Assembly: GCA_026874595.1 (NCBI GenBank)
Contig: CM049321.1
Coordinates: 3,708,979-3,772,978, forward strand
Direction of reading: 5' to 3'
Length of the DNA stretch: 64,000 bases
Source: Sipunculus nudus
Taxonomy: Eukaryota > Annelida > Sipuncula > Golfingiida > Sipunculidae
A program made the translations under genes and the position numbers. Of this stretch, positions 1-12,932 are shown piece by piece. Position 1 is the stretch's first letter. Every line of letters starts with the position of its first letter. The notes below the pieces were generated by a model. That model had not been told where the DNA came from. It worked only from the letters and a program-made list of their open reading frames with translations, and did not search any database.

Positions 1-689
1 CGCAAATGTCAAAAGAGTGGACCGGACGCAATTACAGGCACCAAAATAAACAAAGCTCGTTAGACTGTGTGTATTGCTCGGGCCACGTCATTTGACAATC
101 AAGAAATGCCCTGACTGACTCTGCCGAAGAAATGTAATGCCTGTTACCGCTACATGAAACATCGGCTCAGAGACCCGATACACGGACTCACACTCTATCA
201 CACGCTTCATTCCTGCTCAGGCCCCTGGACTTATCGTACATATATGTTGCGACAGGTTCTACAATGAATATACATTAAGCGCATGGACCGTGCTCTCCAT
301 ACAGGAGAGATATATCATATGACATGAACGTCGATCAATAGACTTGTTTATACTACTCTCTGCTTGGAATGCGTCGCACATGCGCAAAATCGGATCTCCG
401 GTCTTATTATTGTATGCAGACATACGTGGAATGTGCTTTCTCACAGGTGCACGTAGAACAATAACAAATTGTTATACAGCTCGAGGGCAGGTACTGAGAC
501 CGTGTGCTGCAGTGATTCTGCCTGAAAAAAAAATTGTACAAGGAAAAAGTGAACTGATAGTGTGAAAGAATAAGCATGACGATGTTCCTGATAATGTTCT
601 TTAAGCTTACAGGTTTTCAGGCTTTATACGCTCGTTGTTAGGAATGATCCACAAGACCGAAGGTGTCGGTAAGACATTAGAATGGATCT

Positions 690-990
690 CCTAGCTCCTG
701 GCTTTACGAAATACCTTGTTTCAGACTACGTGACACGAAGGAAACACGTGAATATCCTGTTGTCAACCAGGCTATGAGTATCCGCATCCGTGGCCCCTGG
801 GGGGCTGCTCGATCATACATAGAGGTATAACCGAAAGGCTCGCTTGTGAGTGAAACGCGAGATGGGTTACAGTCTTCCAATTCAGTCTGCACAGGGCCCA
901 CTCGGAGGGAGGGCCGACCGTTAAAACTCTTATCGTCCCATGGCTGAGAGTCAAACTTATGATTTCTCGGCTTTAATTTCTGTGCTCTAC
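690..990 (-). mobile_element. SINE copy (family 1), 5' head to body, decayed
   Basis: Read on the minus strand, this segment follows the same order of blocks as the copy at 21.2 kb: a tRNA-like stretch ending in a TCTCAGCC block, a CGTTTCACTCACAAGCGAG block, a CCTTTCGG block, then AGCCTGGTTGAC and GTCACGTAGTCTGAAA. The 118-codon open frame across it on the minus strand is therefore a by-product of the repeat, not a gene. The 3' hairpin tail seen in other copies is not clear here. Confidence 0.7.
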
Positions 991-1089
991 CGGAAGTCAC
1001 GGAAGCCGTTCCGAATAATGACTTCGTTTTTTTAACTCTAACTGACTGAATATATTCCATTTTCGGGGAACCAAAACAAAATTTATATA

Positions 1090-3170
1090 AAAGTGAAAGT
1101 GCATTTCTAAATATGACTTGTATATAAATCCATTACGTCATCACTGTAGGAGTTTTTTTCTCTAAAATCAGAAGAATGATTTGTAGACACTCTTAGGCAA
1201 CTTAGCTCTTAAAATAAAAACATTCTTACCGAAAAGTACGGACAGAAGCAGAAGAATTTCCCTGGACCCCATGGTGACACTTGTTTCCGCTGCAATGAAA
1301 AAAAAGTTTCATTATGAGAGGTATCTAGGAAATTGTTGACATATATGGCGACCCTGCATCTAATTATCGGCACTGACATCTTTTAGACCATAAATGGGGA
1401 TGTTGGGATAAACATTATAACCTTAATACGTCAAAGCATCATCTTACTGTTTAACAAGTTGTTGTTTGAGACACCAGAACCCCGTAATGTTGATCATCAA
1501 GCCATCTGCGAATACCGGTCAGATGCTCTATGAAAATGAATGAGTCCTAACAATAGGACATAATCGTTTGAATAAATCTTTAACGGTTATCTACATTTCC
1601 TCAAACATTCACTACAGAACTCACGCAGTCGTGAACGGAATCTCATGAAATTTACAGACTATTCCTTGGATGGGCCAATAAAGAATCAATTAGATGCTGG
1701 TGTGGATATTGCACATGTTCAGGATTCAGAAACGTCATCAAGGAACATTCACAGGTGTACAGTAACTTATACACAAATGAACCTGGGATATGGACCGAAT
1801 ACATGAATACAAACACGGGTTGGGGACATCTCACAACAGGAACCCCTCACACGGGTAAAGTACTGAAAATGATCAATATGATAACTGCATAAGCTAATTT
1901 GTCATAATTTGTCACAATTTTCTGTTTTAATATATAAAATTTTAATTTTTACACGCACATAAAAAGTCCACTTATCGCACTGGAAAGTCATGCAAGTTCT
2001 TTATTTTAAATAGTTATAACAAGGGCGAAGGTTGGCTTTCTTAGTCTTCCCCCGAGATGGTTCTTTTTCTGTGTATTAATTGTTACCTGTGATGAAAGTG
2101 TACGGAAACTTGATGTAATCATGAGTGATATATTCATGATTTTAAATTTACTTACACGCTATAACTTAATTATTAGATATTTAGTGCTTCGATAGTTCAG
2201 CTTAATATGACCTTCAAAGTCAGATAGAGGGCATACGCTTTGTGAAGCGTCATATCGGCTCTCTGACGTAACGTCCACATTACTGGCTGTCAGGCCAGAT
2301 ATCATTGCATACTGAGTCGGGTTATCACGGTTAGGGCCCTCTGTAGCACCCCCTAGACTACGCCCCTGTTTTTATAATGATCAATACTAAAAATTAACTA
2401 TATTCCAAAACTTATAACATAGACATATAACATAGTATTTGAAACAATCCTTGTGTGACTCAAAGAAGTTTTATACACAAGGAAACTGCAAATTTACGTT
2501 ATAAAGTAGCAACAGTGCATAGAGACTACTTTCATTATGATATTTTAGAGGCTTGAAGAAATGAATATTATAACGCCTCCAGTTAGAAAGAACTTAATTG
2601 GTAGCTTGGGTAAAGCCAGGGTAACAGGATAATATGGGATAGCAGAGTAAGGAGGCTAATGGAAGAGTGCCGAAACTAACCCCGATTTTAGCATAACAGC
2701 ATAACATATCAAATAATCTTAAAGCATGGGAACGGGAACCACCGTACATCCTCTTTGACGAAATGTCCCATATTTCAAAAGGCTCAGTCACATCGTTACT
2801 AAGCTTACGTAGAGCCGGTTAGGGCCACATAATGCGACAAATTGGAAAACAAACAGTGAGTGTTTTTGTGTCATATTAAAGTTTATTAAGGAAAAAGGCA
2901 ATTTAGATATACATCCCTTCTTTCATTTTATCCTAACATGAGAGAGTAAATCCCGAAGAATAAAGAATACATCTCAACAGTCGTCGACTGAAAATTGGCA
3001 ACAATATGCACCATTGCAAGCCCTATTTTTGTCAATTGTTGGTATATTAGAATTCAATCGTAAATTGTGATTTGCATAAATCAGTCATATCAGTGATTTG
3101 CATGTGATCAGTCATAAAAAGGCTATATATACACCATACAGACGCAAGCTTGCTCTAGGACGAATTATTT
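1090..3170. other. no gene recognised
   Basis: AT-rich unique-looking sequence. Short open frames on both strands show no recognisable domain, splice pattern or codon bias that I could defend. Confidence 0.5.
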
Positions 3171-3176
3171 TTTCTG

Positions 3177-3178
<2 letters not shown>

Positions 3179-3229
<51 letters not shown>

Positions 3230-3230
3230 T
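3179..3230. repeat. (TA)n microsatellite
   Basis: Nearly uninterrupted alternating TA with one GTA interruption. It directly abuts the 38-bp inverted repeat to its right. Confidence 0.95.
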
Positions 3231-3232
3231 AA

Positions 3233-3367
3233 CACTGGAGAAAAACAACACTGTAAATTCACTACAGTCTGTTGTTAGAAACCGATTCTAACAACATTCA
3301 CCTGATGATCGGGTCGCATCCCGTGAAAAAGACTGTAGTGAATTTACAGTGTTGTTTTTCTCCAGTG
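3233..3367. repeat. long hairpin with hammerhead-like loop
   Basis: Two perfect 38-bp inverted arms (3233-3270 and 3330-3367) enclose a 59-base loop. The loop has a second perfect hairpin (arms 3271-3280 and 3286-3295, 5-base loop) and then CTGATGA (3302-3308), a CGGG/CCCG mini-stem and GAAA (3325-3328). The order CTGANGA, stem, GAAA is the conserved core of hammerhead ribozymes. However, the bases joining the helices do not fit the consensus exactly: there are five unpaired bases before CTGATGA, and GAAA is not followed by a base pairing with a cleavage-site triplet. The structure is clear; the ribozyme reading is tentative. Confidence 0.6.
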
Positions 3368-3429
3368 ATATGTCGCTCTAACCTAGTCTATAGGCCATAC
3401 AGCACTTTACAACGGAGGGTAACTCTACC

Positions 3430-3433
<4 letters not shown>

Positions 3434-3495
<62 letters not shown>

Positions 3496-3496
3496 T
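3434..3496. repeat. (TA)n followed by (GT)n microsatellite
   Basis: A long TA run passes directly into a short GT run. The Ile-Tyr repeat reading frames over it are artefacts of the dinucleotide. Confidence 0.95.
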
Positions 3497-3499
3497 AAA

Positions 3500-5690
3500 T
3501 ATCTTATTTTCATTCCGACTTCAGTGATCATTATGATAATATTTGTATTATATAACTATCGGACTTTTATCACTGATGACACCGGTTGTTTGACCGTCAA
3601 CAGCCTATAATTTAGCCCTAATTACAAGTGTGTGCAGTTCAAAAATTTTCTCAAGATATACCCTACAAAGCTTTGAAATGAACATGATGAAAAGGAACTT
3701 CTATTTACCTTTTAGGTGACACCTTCTCTGCCTCCTTCACTGCAATGGTTCAGACACTCAAAGGGTCTTTATATATCTTTCTAAGAACGAACGTGGCAAT
3801 AGGAAACGTGGCATATTGAACAACTGACGCATGCAAATTAGAACTTGTGTGTCACTCGAGCTCAACATCCGTGCATATGTTTAGTATCAATTACCTTCAA
3901 CACACCCAAACATATATACGCAGAGCATGGCCAAACCTAATGGCTTGGTCGCCTCTTAATGATTCCTTGATACCATGATATAGAGAGCTGACGCACCAAC
4001 ATTTATCAGATTTTAATGCGTCTTCTCACTCTAACTGCAAAGTCACATTTGTCCAATCAAATTACATATGTAAGGTTTCAACTCCATTTCCTGGCAAGTA
4101 CTTTTAACTTGAATTCCATTTTATGAAATTATTTTGTAATCCACTACTTAAGATAATAAGTATTATTTTAAAAATCAATGCCTTTGACATTTAGGTTGGC
4201 TCCCTATAAGTATGAATATATGAAAATAACCTTGAGGTATAAGGACACAACAAGCCCGTAACCTTTCAATCGCTTGGTGGAATACTGGACCCATTTCAGG
4301 CTTAATTCCGTGATCTGAAATCGAATTCGGATTACCCTCGGGTTATTCTGAATGTAATTTCAGGTTAGCCCCACTCCACCTCATGTGACCGAATGAAAAC
4401 AACAAAATTATGGTTTTAACGCAATATAATTTATGTCTATTTTATGTGTTTTAATTGTATACATGATTATCAATAATGTGGTTTGCTTCGTATTCACGAG
4501 ATTAATTTAGCGATTTTTACTTTTCTGTGTTTCACGAGGGTTCGTTTTACACTAGCTCAACTGAAAGTAAACTAAAAAAAGGAGTATATCCTTTTTTATG
4601 AATTATTAATACGATCACGAAACTCTTCATTGTACGAGAGGGACACGTAAAATATGTGCACAAACAAATGGAAATTCTGTTTCATTATAGGTAGATAATG
4701 TAACAAATTTCATATTACTCACGATGCATTGACCTACGGCTAATATAAGGGTCTCTTAATATTATTAGACTTTGTCTTGGGACGCTATTCAATCATTGAT
4801 TATGTACATGAGATGCGAATATCGCAAATATGAAACCCCCGCGAAAAAGAAAGACCACATTATTTGTTTACTTTATGTAAGCGGCAGAACTTTGGAGGTC
4901 ATTGTTTACTAAAGCTTGGGCGCTCTTGATTTACACTCATGATACCGAAACTGTCCACGTGAAGTCACAATATACAGCATAAAACATACCTTGTGTCATT
5001 GGTTCGAGTGTATGGTGGCTTCGAAATCTACATAACCAAACTGAACCCATCGTAAGCCCTAAATGTTGTTGAATAAACTTTAGGCAATCGTGGACACGGA
5101 AGTGTTTCTGTATCACTAGGAAACGGGTCAGCCATTCATAGCCACAAGTCACACCTTAATTTATCGCACGAATGATGGTCATTGCCAAATAATGTTCCCT
5201 TATTTTCAGAGAAAGGTACGCTCATCGTTTTCTATAGAATAAGATTGTTTCTAGCTCTAATCACAGTTGAGTTAATATTAAACAATGATGTTTATTGTTA
5301 AAAAATGTCAGATAAGTAAACGGACCTTCCGTTAAAACTTCCGTGGCTTGAATTAAGTTTTCTTGGCCAAATAACGAATATGATCGATTGCTTGATGTTA
5401 TTGGTTTCCTGGGACACATACGAGGGTTTTACGCACACCATTTTGACCCAACGGCATGAGAGTGTCCAACCAGCGGCAAAATGCCTTTACAACAAGTATT
5501 GAGGACCGCAAGGCTTCGTAAGGATGCAAATAGTTTCATCATTCTTGGCAGCTCCTCATTGCTTATAGGTATGCAGCAATTTAAAATAAAACAAGCCAAT
5601 CTTTCCTTATCAGTAAACTTAAAATTGTATATATTTGGAAAAAAAAAATGATATGACTGTAGACCCTTAAAAAAGTTTATAACATATAGC
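3500..5690. other. no gene recognised
   Basis: AT-rich sequence with short, unsupported open frames. I see no splice-bounded exon or transposon motif. Confidence 0.5.
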
Positions 5691-5707
5691 CTGTAAGGTT
5701 TTCACCA

Positions 5708-5945
5708 CGCCGGGGGAAGAATAAGAAAGTGGGAAAATTCTGAATCTTCCCGGGGAAAAATGAGAATCAGTAGATGGTCTGAAATGATTTTCATTCTTTC
5801 CGGGATAGGTGAGATTCCCAATCTATCCCGGAGGGATTGCGATTTCTCGTCAATCCCGGGTGTGACTGAGGAAAATGCAAATTATTTTGAAATCTTCATG
5901 AAAAATGGAGAAAATTGAACATACTAACAACAATATCCCGGGAAC
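5708..5945. repeat. cluster of CCGG-centred palindromes
   Basis: Six CCGGG/CCCGG cores (around 5710, 5749, 5800, 5827, 5855 and 5937) sit in repeats of the form ATTCTTCCCGGGGAA or ATCCCGGGA, with intervening ATGAGAATC-like words. A weaker relative, TTTTCCCCAGGAAGAATGC, lies near 6370. This looks like a degenerate local tandem array; I do not recognise a family. Confidence 0.5.
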
Positions 5946-6436
5946 AACACAGATTTCAACACAGTTTCAATACATAATTTATCCATTCAAAAATGTGCGT
6001 ACATTGATTCTTATAAATGAAAGAAACTGGTGTTCCCACATTATCTCTGAATCTTTATTCGAGAACGAAGCTACACAAAACAAAACAAAAAATCTGTGAC
6101 TCAAACAGGGTGCTTATACTATTTGTTGGGATAATCACATTATCAAAAATGTTTTGTTCTCCTATTCTTCATAAATCAATTGAATAATAAAAAGTACAGG
6201 TAATTGAGACTGTCTTGCCACAAAATAATGTAAAATATAATTTATTTAAATGTTCAGAATGTGTACACCTGATGATATGTACAAAAAAAATTATCATATG
6301 CTATTTAGGTGTCCATTATAATTATATACTAATCTTAACAACTTAAAATGAGTACAATAATTCTCATTTTCCCCAGGAAGAATGCAAATGCTCATGAATC
6401 CAGGAAAGTTAAGGCATTTTCATTCTTCCCACGATA

Positions 6437-6459
6437 TACGTATATATATATATATATAT

Positions 6460-6505
<46 letters not shown>
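6437..6505. repeat. (TA)n microsatellite
   Basis: Interrupted TA array at one edge of the short element at 6507-6610. Confidence 0.95.
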
Positions 6506-6506
<1 letters not shown>

Positions 6507-6507
<1 letters not shown>

Positions 6508-6607
6508 TAAAGAAAAAGAGTGACGACTTTAAGATAGACAAACTTGTTTATTAAAACACCGATTTTCGGAACATATAGGACACTCTGTCAGGTGGTAAGT
6601 GGAAACG

Positions 6608-6610
<3 letters not shown>
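6507..6610 (-). mobile_element. short (TA)n-flanked element, hammerhead-like, decayed
   Basis: This segment is bracketed by (TA)n tracts and aligns by eye with 24710-24825. Shared blocks are GTGACG, AGATAGAC, TTTATTAA and GTCAGGTGGTAA. On the minus strand it reads CCACCTGAC then AGAG, a 15-base spacer and CGAAAA, so the hammerhead-type core is present with one extra base and a poorly pairing stem II. I infer a worn copy of the same small element. Confidence 0.5.
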
Positions 6611-6677
<67 letters not shown>

Positions 6678-6682
6678 TATAT
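6610..6682. repeat. (TA)n microsatellite
   Basis: Long TA array ending in a short CT run; it generates spurious Tyr-Ile frames on both strands. Confidence 0.95.
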
Positions 6683-6879
6683 CTCTCTCTGAAATATCAC
6701 ATTTTTCGTTTTGTTATGTTTCTCTGTACGCTGTTTCAGTCTACATTTAAACTTGTTAAACACGCAAACCGGTCGTTTATAATTAGTTTTTTCGAAGTGT
6801 AACATAATTATAATAGACAGAACGTTCCTTTTAACTAATAACATGAGACCTAATGTAAACGCTATCAGCATGCACATTA

Positions 6880-8660
6880 ATTTCTATAACAACAGTGAAA
6901 TGGAGATAACTTCAATGTTTTGTTAAGCAACCTCAACAAAATTCAATTAATCATTATCCAATTTACTATTAACATGAACAAGAAATTATGACGGAAAAGA
7001 TGCCCTCTTTGCTAAACGGAAATATGACATACTTGCAACATTCCTAGAATTTTCCCAGGAAACTTTATGGTTAGGTTTCCTGTAATCAAAGCTGTAGGTG
7101 TCACAAACAAGTCTATTCAAATCATATTAACGTGTTCAATTGCTTCTTCCCAATATCGTTGTAGTTACATAGTGAATTGAGTTTCGAATCATTTTCCTAC
7201 TGAACGTGACAAAAGAATTGGAAATTCAATACAATCGGCAGTATTATACGCCTATGCTGAACCGATCTACTGAAGAAAATTATGCACAAGTGAAACAAAC
7301 TTCATTAAATAAAATTGCCCTGCCATAAGTTACCGCACGTTGTAAGACGTTGACCTTGAAGCAAAGGTGAGTGGCCAAAAATTTCCACTGAGGAAAATGT
7401 GTTCGTAACAGATGGGGACTCTGCCAGAATTAACTCACAAACTTTGCTCTCTCGGAATGGTCGTCTGAAGTAAGTGGCTTTTTACCGCTAGTTTACCAAA
7501 AGTGTTACACCTCGGAATATTAATCTTGATCTGATAGCAGAACGCTCCTAAGGGGGGTGTATTACCGAGTGCATATAAAAACGCACCATTCTGGCTCGCT
7601 AGTTAACCTTGGTTTTCTTGTGAAGCTGTTAGTTTCTTTGACAAATTGACTGAATCTATATGGAATAGTCCGTTGTTTCATTTTTCTCATTATTGTGAAA
7701 CACAGATTGTCATTATGTAACTAACTACTTTAAGTAAACGTTGTGCCTGTTCCTATGCTCTAGGCAAGAAACCGAGAATACTGATCTTGTATTAAGACTA
7801 AAATGCACAGGCTGGGGAGGGGTGTAACCAGATCTATTCATTAAGTTGAAATAGGCAGACTATTATAACATAATGCACTATGCATACTATATTTCCCGAC
7901 TCATATGACCACATCTTTGCTTATGTAAGAACAAGAATCAAGCCAGATAGAAGCTTTCTGTAAAATAACATTAAAATTATTAAAATATGCAATACTTTCT
8001 GAAATGAATGATGAAGACTGTAGAATGTTAAAAAATAGCCATACTTCCTTGGTTGTTAATATAAAGTACATGATAAGGATATGCTTAAGTGATTTTCAAA
8101 GGGCAGGGTTTAATTACAATTATAACAACTGTATTTGTTACTTTTAATGAGTTTGCAATCCACATTCTTTGATTATAGCCAAACGGTGATGGCTGGTAGT
8201 TTTGTAGTTTTGACAGTACAGAACTGCAACCTGGTGGGGAACCGGGGGCGGGGGGCTTAAGTTGATATACAATTAACCCCCCCCCCCAACCAAATTACAA
8301 ATTTACAAATAAAACACGTCATATTGCCATTAAAATGAGTTATTTACAAAAAAGCGTACAATTTTCTTTAAATATTAAAAAGTGAAAATAATACAGAATT
8401 ACCTAATAACCAACTTAAAACAGTGACTTATTATACGACACAATTCACCCTTTTCCGTGACATTGTGCATGGGACCAAATCATTAAAGCGTATATTAAAT
8501 GTTCTTTGCACGTTTCGGCGTTTCATTGTGAAATAAATAAAGGCGGAACCAAAGGTTGGGGGGGGGAGTGGTTCTCAGGGGATGTTTGCTTACCTGAGTA
8601 ATATTAAGGTCAAATTATTTAATATGTTGTTGGTTTCTGAGGAAAGCTAGAATACTCCCA
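6880..8660. other. no gene recognised; poly-G/poly-C tracts
   Basis: No coding signal that I can support. A G-rich run near 8244-8257 is followed by a C run near 8277-8288, and another G run lies near 8560. Confidence 0.5.
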
Positions 8661-8686
8661 GTTGTTTTACACCAAAAGTTCTTCCA

Positions 8687-8687
<1 letters not shown>

Positions 8688-8755
<68 letters not shown>
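8688..8755. repeat. (TA)n microsatellite
   Basis: Uninterrupted TA array to the left of a 26-bp inverted repeat. Confidence 0.95.
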
Positions 8756-8760
<5 letters not shown>

Positions 8761-8773
8761 GTAACTGTATAAA

Positions 8774-8839
8774 ATGGAAATGGTATACACAGAGAAGTCA
8801 CCTTCAGTGCACCGACTTTTCTGTGTATATCATTTCCAT
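8774..8839. repeat. 26-bp inverted repeat (hairpin) between (TA)n arrays
   Basis: Arms 8774-8799 and 8814-8839 match at 24 of 26 positions with a 14-base loop; both mismatches would be G-U pairs in RNA. Another TA array follows (8839-8882). The layout, (TA)n then hairpin, resembles the locus at 3.2 kb, though the sequence differs. Confidence 0.85.
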
Positions 8840-9446
8840 ATATATATATATATATATATGGATATATATATATACATATATCCTTTATATACATATATAA
8901 AAAAACGAATCGATACTGTTTTTATTACCGTACAGGTAATGCTCTCGAATAAAAGACCATGTCTATATCGTATCCCCTGTTTATAATGTAACCTACACTG
9001 TGACAGTTTGTCCGGGGAGCACGTGTAGAATTAATGCGTCAACAGACATTTAATTAAGCATGTAATCAAGGTGGGAACCAATTTCAGCCGATGGCTCGAG
9101 CCATTTTAAAGGTTAATAAGAAGAAAGAGTGGGCAGTGGTCCAAGAGGTAACCCTTTTAAACATGTCGGATGAGCGATATCAAAGGCTAATTAGCGCACC
9201 GGGCGATCAGTAGGTCGTGGGATCGTTGTCGCACATGAATATCCGGGATTGTTGTGTATAATGGACGGATTTTACTATACCATTACCCGATATATACATT
9301 TATCGGATATTCATATAAACGGAGAATTTTACTAAGAAGACATAGAAAAGGTTTTGGTTTTCATTATTTTATACAGTTAAACGGGATATACAATTAAACG
9401 ATATACAATTAAACAGGACCGACTGTATTCAATGAACCAGCATGGC

Positions 9447-9449
<3 letters not shown>

Positions 9450-9500
<51 letters not shown>
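9450..9500. repeat. (TA)n microsatellite
   Basis: Uninterrupted alternating TA tract. Confidence 0.95.
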
Positions 9501-9502
<2 letters not shown>

Positions 9503-9509
9503 AGTATTT

Positions 9510-11225
9510 AACACGATAAAGTTCGTTAGGTAACTGTTAATCATATTCAGCCTCGATGCAGGTCTAAAGTTTGGTATATATTTGATAGTTCGCACATGTA
9601 TATAATTCTCTGTATGGTTTGTGACAGATCTTTCCAACTTCATGCTGACTTAAGATTGACCCGGCCTGATTTCTGGAGTCCATAGCTTGGAGCCGGAGTT
9701 TGAGTCCAAGTCCGCGTCCATAAAAATCCGAAATCAAGTCCATACTCGATTCCAAGCCCATATTCATATTCTGCATCATTGACATACATACATATATTCC
9801 ATATCACGCATTTTAGATAATGTACAATTATAAAAAGTCTGCCCAGCTATCCAAATAAAATGTTGCCTGAACATTGTAAAAACATTGCAATTTCGTGCCG
9901 AAACTTTTTTTTTCAATAATGTTAAGCCCGCGGCAGAATGGAAAGTTTTTTAGACGATGTAATATTATTAGATAGAGAGGGAAGCATGGTGCCTGGAGCC
10001 CATACAGACCTACTATGACTATGACATTTCTGGCAAAAAGGGATGTGTGCTTACTTAATATTCCAGCCCCTACACTCAGTTATAGTTATGAACTACACAC
10101 TTATTATTAGACCCCTACACCCTGCCGTCCTATTATCATCATTTTTGTTATTTTTTTACTTTTAATTTAACATTTATTTTTATCACGGTGCTCAGGCACC
10201 ACGAGTCCATGATTCCAACGACAAAAATCACACAGAATTTCTTAAAGTCTGCTGGTGGTTGACACATCTTTATTTATTATCGATAGCTGCGTTTTCAATG
10301 TAGGTAAAAAAATGATTATTTATTTTTACTATTCATACATATAATTAATATGCTGACTCACATTTTCTTTAAATTACTGTGAAAAAATACTTGATTTATA
10401 AACATTCTCTTGTCAATTGCATAATTTCCCCTAAGATTGCACGAACACGTTTCCATGAAATGTTACAATGAAACATTATCAAATTTTACTTTAAACTGAA
10501 AACATGAAGTTCATAACCAGTGTTACCGAGACCCGCCCATGTAGGCCTAAACTTATTTGCGTAACCGCGGGATGCGAATGTAAAGTGTTTGGAACACTTA
10601 TCTGAACATTGCCAACTAACGCTGCATGCATTAAAATGAACCACCAATAAGACAAGCGGTACTTCTTCCGAATATTGCCGGTAGTTGTGTAATCATGTTC
10701 GTGTAAGTAGGCCTAAGCACCGCAGAATACTAGTATGCACCTTATGTCATGCACGCTAATTTTCAGATGAGTAAAATTTCTGTCCAATCGACCCATTAAA
10801 CCGATTTCTTTATGTTTTATGGGGATGACTTATCAACCAATTGGACCTTATCGGACCCAATCCTACCCCATCGGTCCTTGTTATATAGAGATATTAACGC
10901 ATTATGAATCATCATTTCTCTTAAGGAAACTTTAAAAAATGGTCTAATTTAATGTTTTAATTAAAAGAAAAATACAATCTGTACCATTAACTTCATTTTG
11001 TAAACATGTAGCCAATAAAATATTTATTAAGGTGAAATTGGAAAATAATGTAAATTCCAATCCCATTCTATGCATGCACAAGTATACTCAGCAAAATATA
11101 ATGAAAAAATGAACCATGCAGACCCAATCAGACCATGGATTATAAAGACATTCCTTTATAAAATATTTTCACAGGAGGAAACGTGTTAAAATGTTACGCC
11201 CTTTCTGACAAATTTGAAACGGGGG
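9510..11225. other. no gene recognised
   Basis: AT-rich sequence without a supportable coding region. Words such as CGGACCCAATCC recur near 10850 and again beside the LINE fragment (11120, 11300), but I cannot assign them to a repeat family. Confidence 0.4.
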
Positions 11226-11230
11226 AAAAT

Positions 11231-11908
11231 CTACGAATTAAACAACTCTCTAAATATACGTACATATGTATACATCAATACAACTGCACGCAGGACACAA
11301 TCGGACCTTAGCAGAACCAATCTATAATTATTCTTATTATTCTTATTATTTATTTTACCATTTTTATTCTTTACTAAAAGAACAATTATGGTATCCATCA
11401 AACCTGTAGGAATATAACCATGATTTACACTAGATGAGAACAAAAAAGAAAGTAACACTTCTATTTGCTTATCAGCATATTTATAGTGCTCAGCACTCAG
11501 ACAGTCCAATTTATAGTGCTCAGCACTCAGACAGTCCAATCCAGCAGATTTACCAGACTTCAAACTTTTAATTGCGTCAGCAACTTCTAAGGAAGTAAAA
11601 TAAATTCCTTCACTGCAAATATTGTTACACTGGTGCATGGTTTGATGTTTATATGTTGGCGATTTAATGAAATTCAGAAGGTTACAATATTGGCTTTTCC
11701 ACAATTTAGATATATTCTGTTCTCCAACCACACCATCAATATTAGTAGAAAGGGGTACCTTAGAATTATACGATGTACGAACTTCCTTCCAAAAGGATTT
11801 TTGATCTCTGTTTTCAACACTTTTTGCCATGACATCAGCTTTCAACTGGTCCTCATTCTGTTGACATTGTCTAAGAGCATATTTGAACTGAAGACGAGAA
11901 CATCTCAT
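11231..11908 (-). pseudogene. LINE reverse-transcriptase fragment (CR1/Jockey-like)
   Basis: This 225-codon open frame reads like the region between endonuclease and reverse transcriptase of a non-LTR retrotransposon. It has a FWKEVR block, then VADAIKSLKSGKSAGLD, matching the usual 'lk.gKa.G.D.l..e' motif at the start of the RT, then HGYIPTGLMDTIIVLLVK and NYR. The RT catalytic core (YADD) and the endonuclease are absent, so it is truncated at both ends. A 30-bp unit encoding LDCLSAEHYK is duplicated in tandem (about 11482-11541) without breaking the frame. Clade assignment is from general appearance only. Confidence 0.75.
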
Positions 11909-11999
11909 GGACTCACATGCAGGTCCGGACCTTGGTTTGCCTTGATTAGGTCCAATTGGGTCAAATTAAGTGATTATAGTCTGACACATTTTGAAATCC

Positions 12000-12400
12000 C
12001 CAAATAGTTGTCACGTTGATTACCGAACGAACCGCACGGTGCGGGATATACAGGGGCCACATGTTACTGCCGCCATGATGCCAAAAAAGCAAAAATACTT
12101 TCTTGCTAATGGGCCCCTTTTCATATCGTGCGGCACGTTTCGGTCACGGCTGATTATTTCCTTTGTTAGGCTTGTGCCGGGCAAAGCTTGTTTGCTTAAA
12201 ACTGACCCGATTGACCGCGGTACAGGCGCAACGAATGATAAACATCTCAGGCGAGCCATCGGTGTATTTACCTGTGTATATATTTTCGCCTTCCGCGCGC
12301 ATATGGGGATATATCCTAATATGTTTTTATCTATCCACGATTTAATTATCCAACGATATCGTTTTGTAAAAAAAAACGCAAATTTTTAAGTTTTTAAATT
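12000..12400. other. no gene recognised
   Basis: Overlapping open frames run on both strands with moderate GC content. None shows a known motif, so no gene is called. Confidence 0.4.
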
Positions 12401-12404
12401 TTAA

Positions 12405-12448
<44 letters not shown>
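12405..12448. repeat. (ATT)n microsatellite
   Basis: About fourteen consecutive ATT/TTA trinucleotides. Confidence 0.95.
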
Positions 12449-12891
12449 TAAATGTCCAGGCATGCAACAATGGCGGCAGTGGGGACTGCATACGCGACAA
12501 TGTTGGCTGCCGAGACTTTTTACATTCTTGACCTTGTGCAGCGTATACAATGGTATAAAATGTAACTGCAAGCATTGGCATCATCTACTTATATACACAC
12601 TTTTATAAAAATGTCTCTCATTTAAGGAAGGCAGAGTGATTAAGCAGATCTTACTTCTTTCGTCTTCTTAAATTCTGTTTATTTATATTTGACATAACAA
12701 TGAACGATATTTTTTTTTCAAATGCATTTATTTGATATGTTAATGTAGACATCCATAATATAAATTAAAAGGCTATTTCAATTTTAGCGTACAATTTATA
12801 AAAGTATTCATTATGCACTTACCTAATCGGCGCAACAACATGTTGCACGAAAAACATAGCAGTACAAATGTACTCTATATTTATATCTATG

Positions 12892-12895
<4 letters not shown>

Positions 12896-12931
<36 letters not shown>
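12896..12931. repeat. (TA)n microsatellite
   Basis: Uninterrupted TA tract. Confidence 0.95.

Positions 12932-12932
<1 letters not shown>

Noticed and set aside
704-1060. 118-codon minus-strand open frame as a gene
   Set aside because: Its sequence is the body of the SINE family also found at 16.2, 21.2 and 35.5 kb; the frame is incidental.
3272-3610. Open frames rich in Ile-Tyr (also near 6.6, 8.7, 9.5, 24.8, 28.9 and 33.7 kb)
   Set aside because: They are translations of (TA)n microsatellites on either strand.
6564-6591. Functional hammerhead ribozyme
   Set aside because: The core has an extra base and stem II does not pair, so only a relic of the 24.8-kb motif is claimed.
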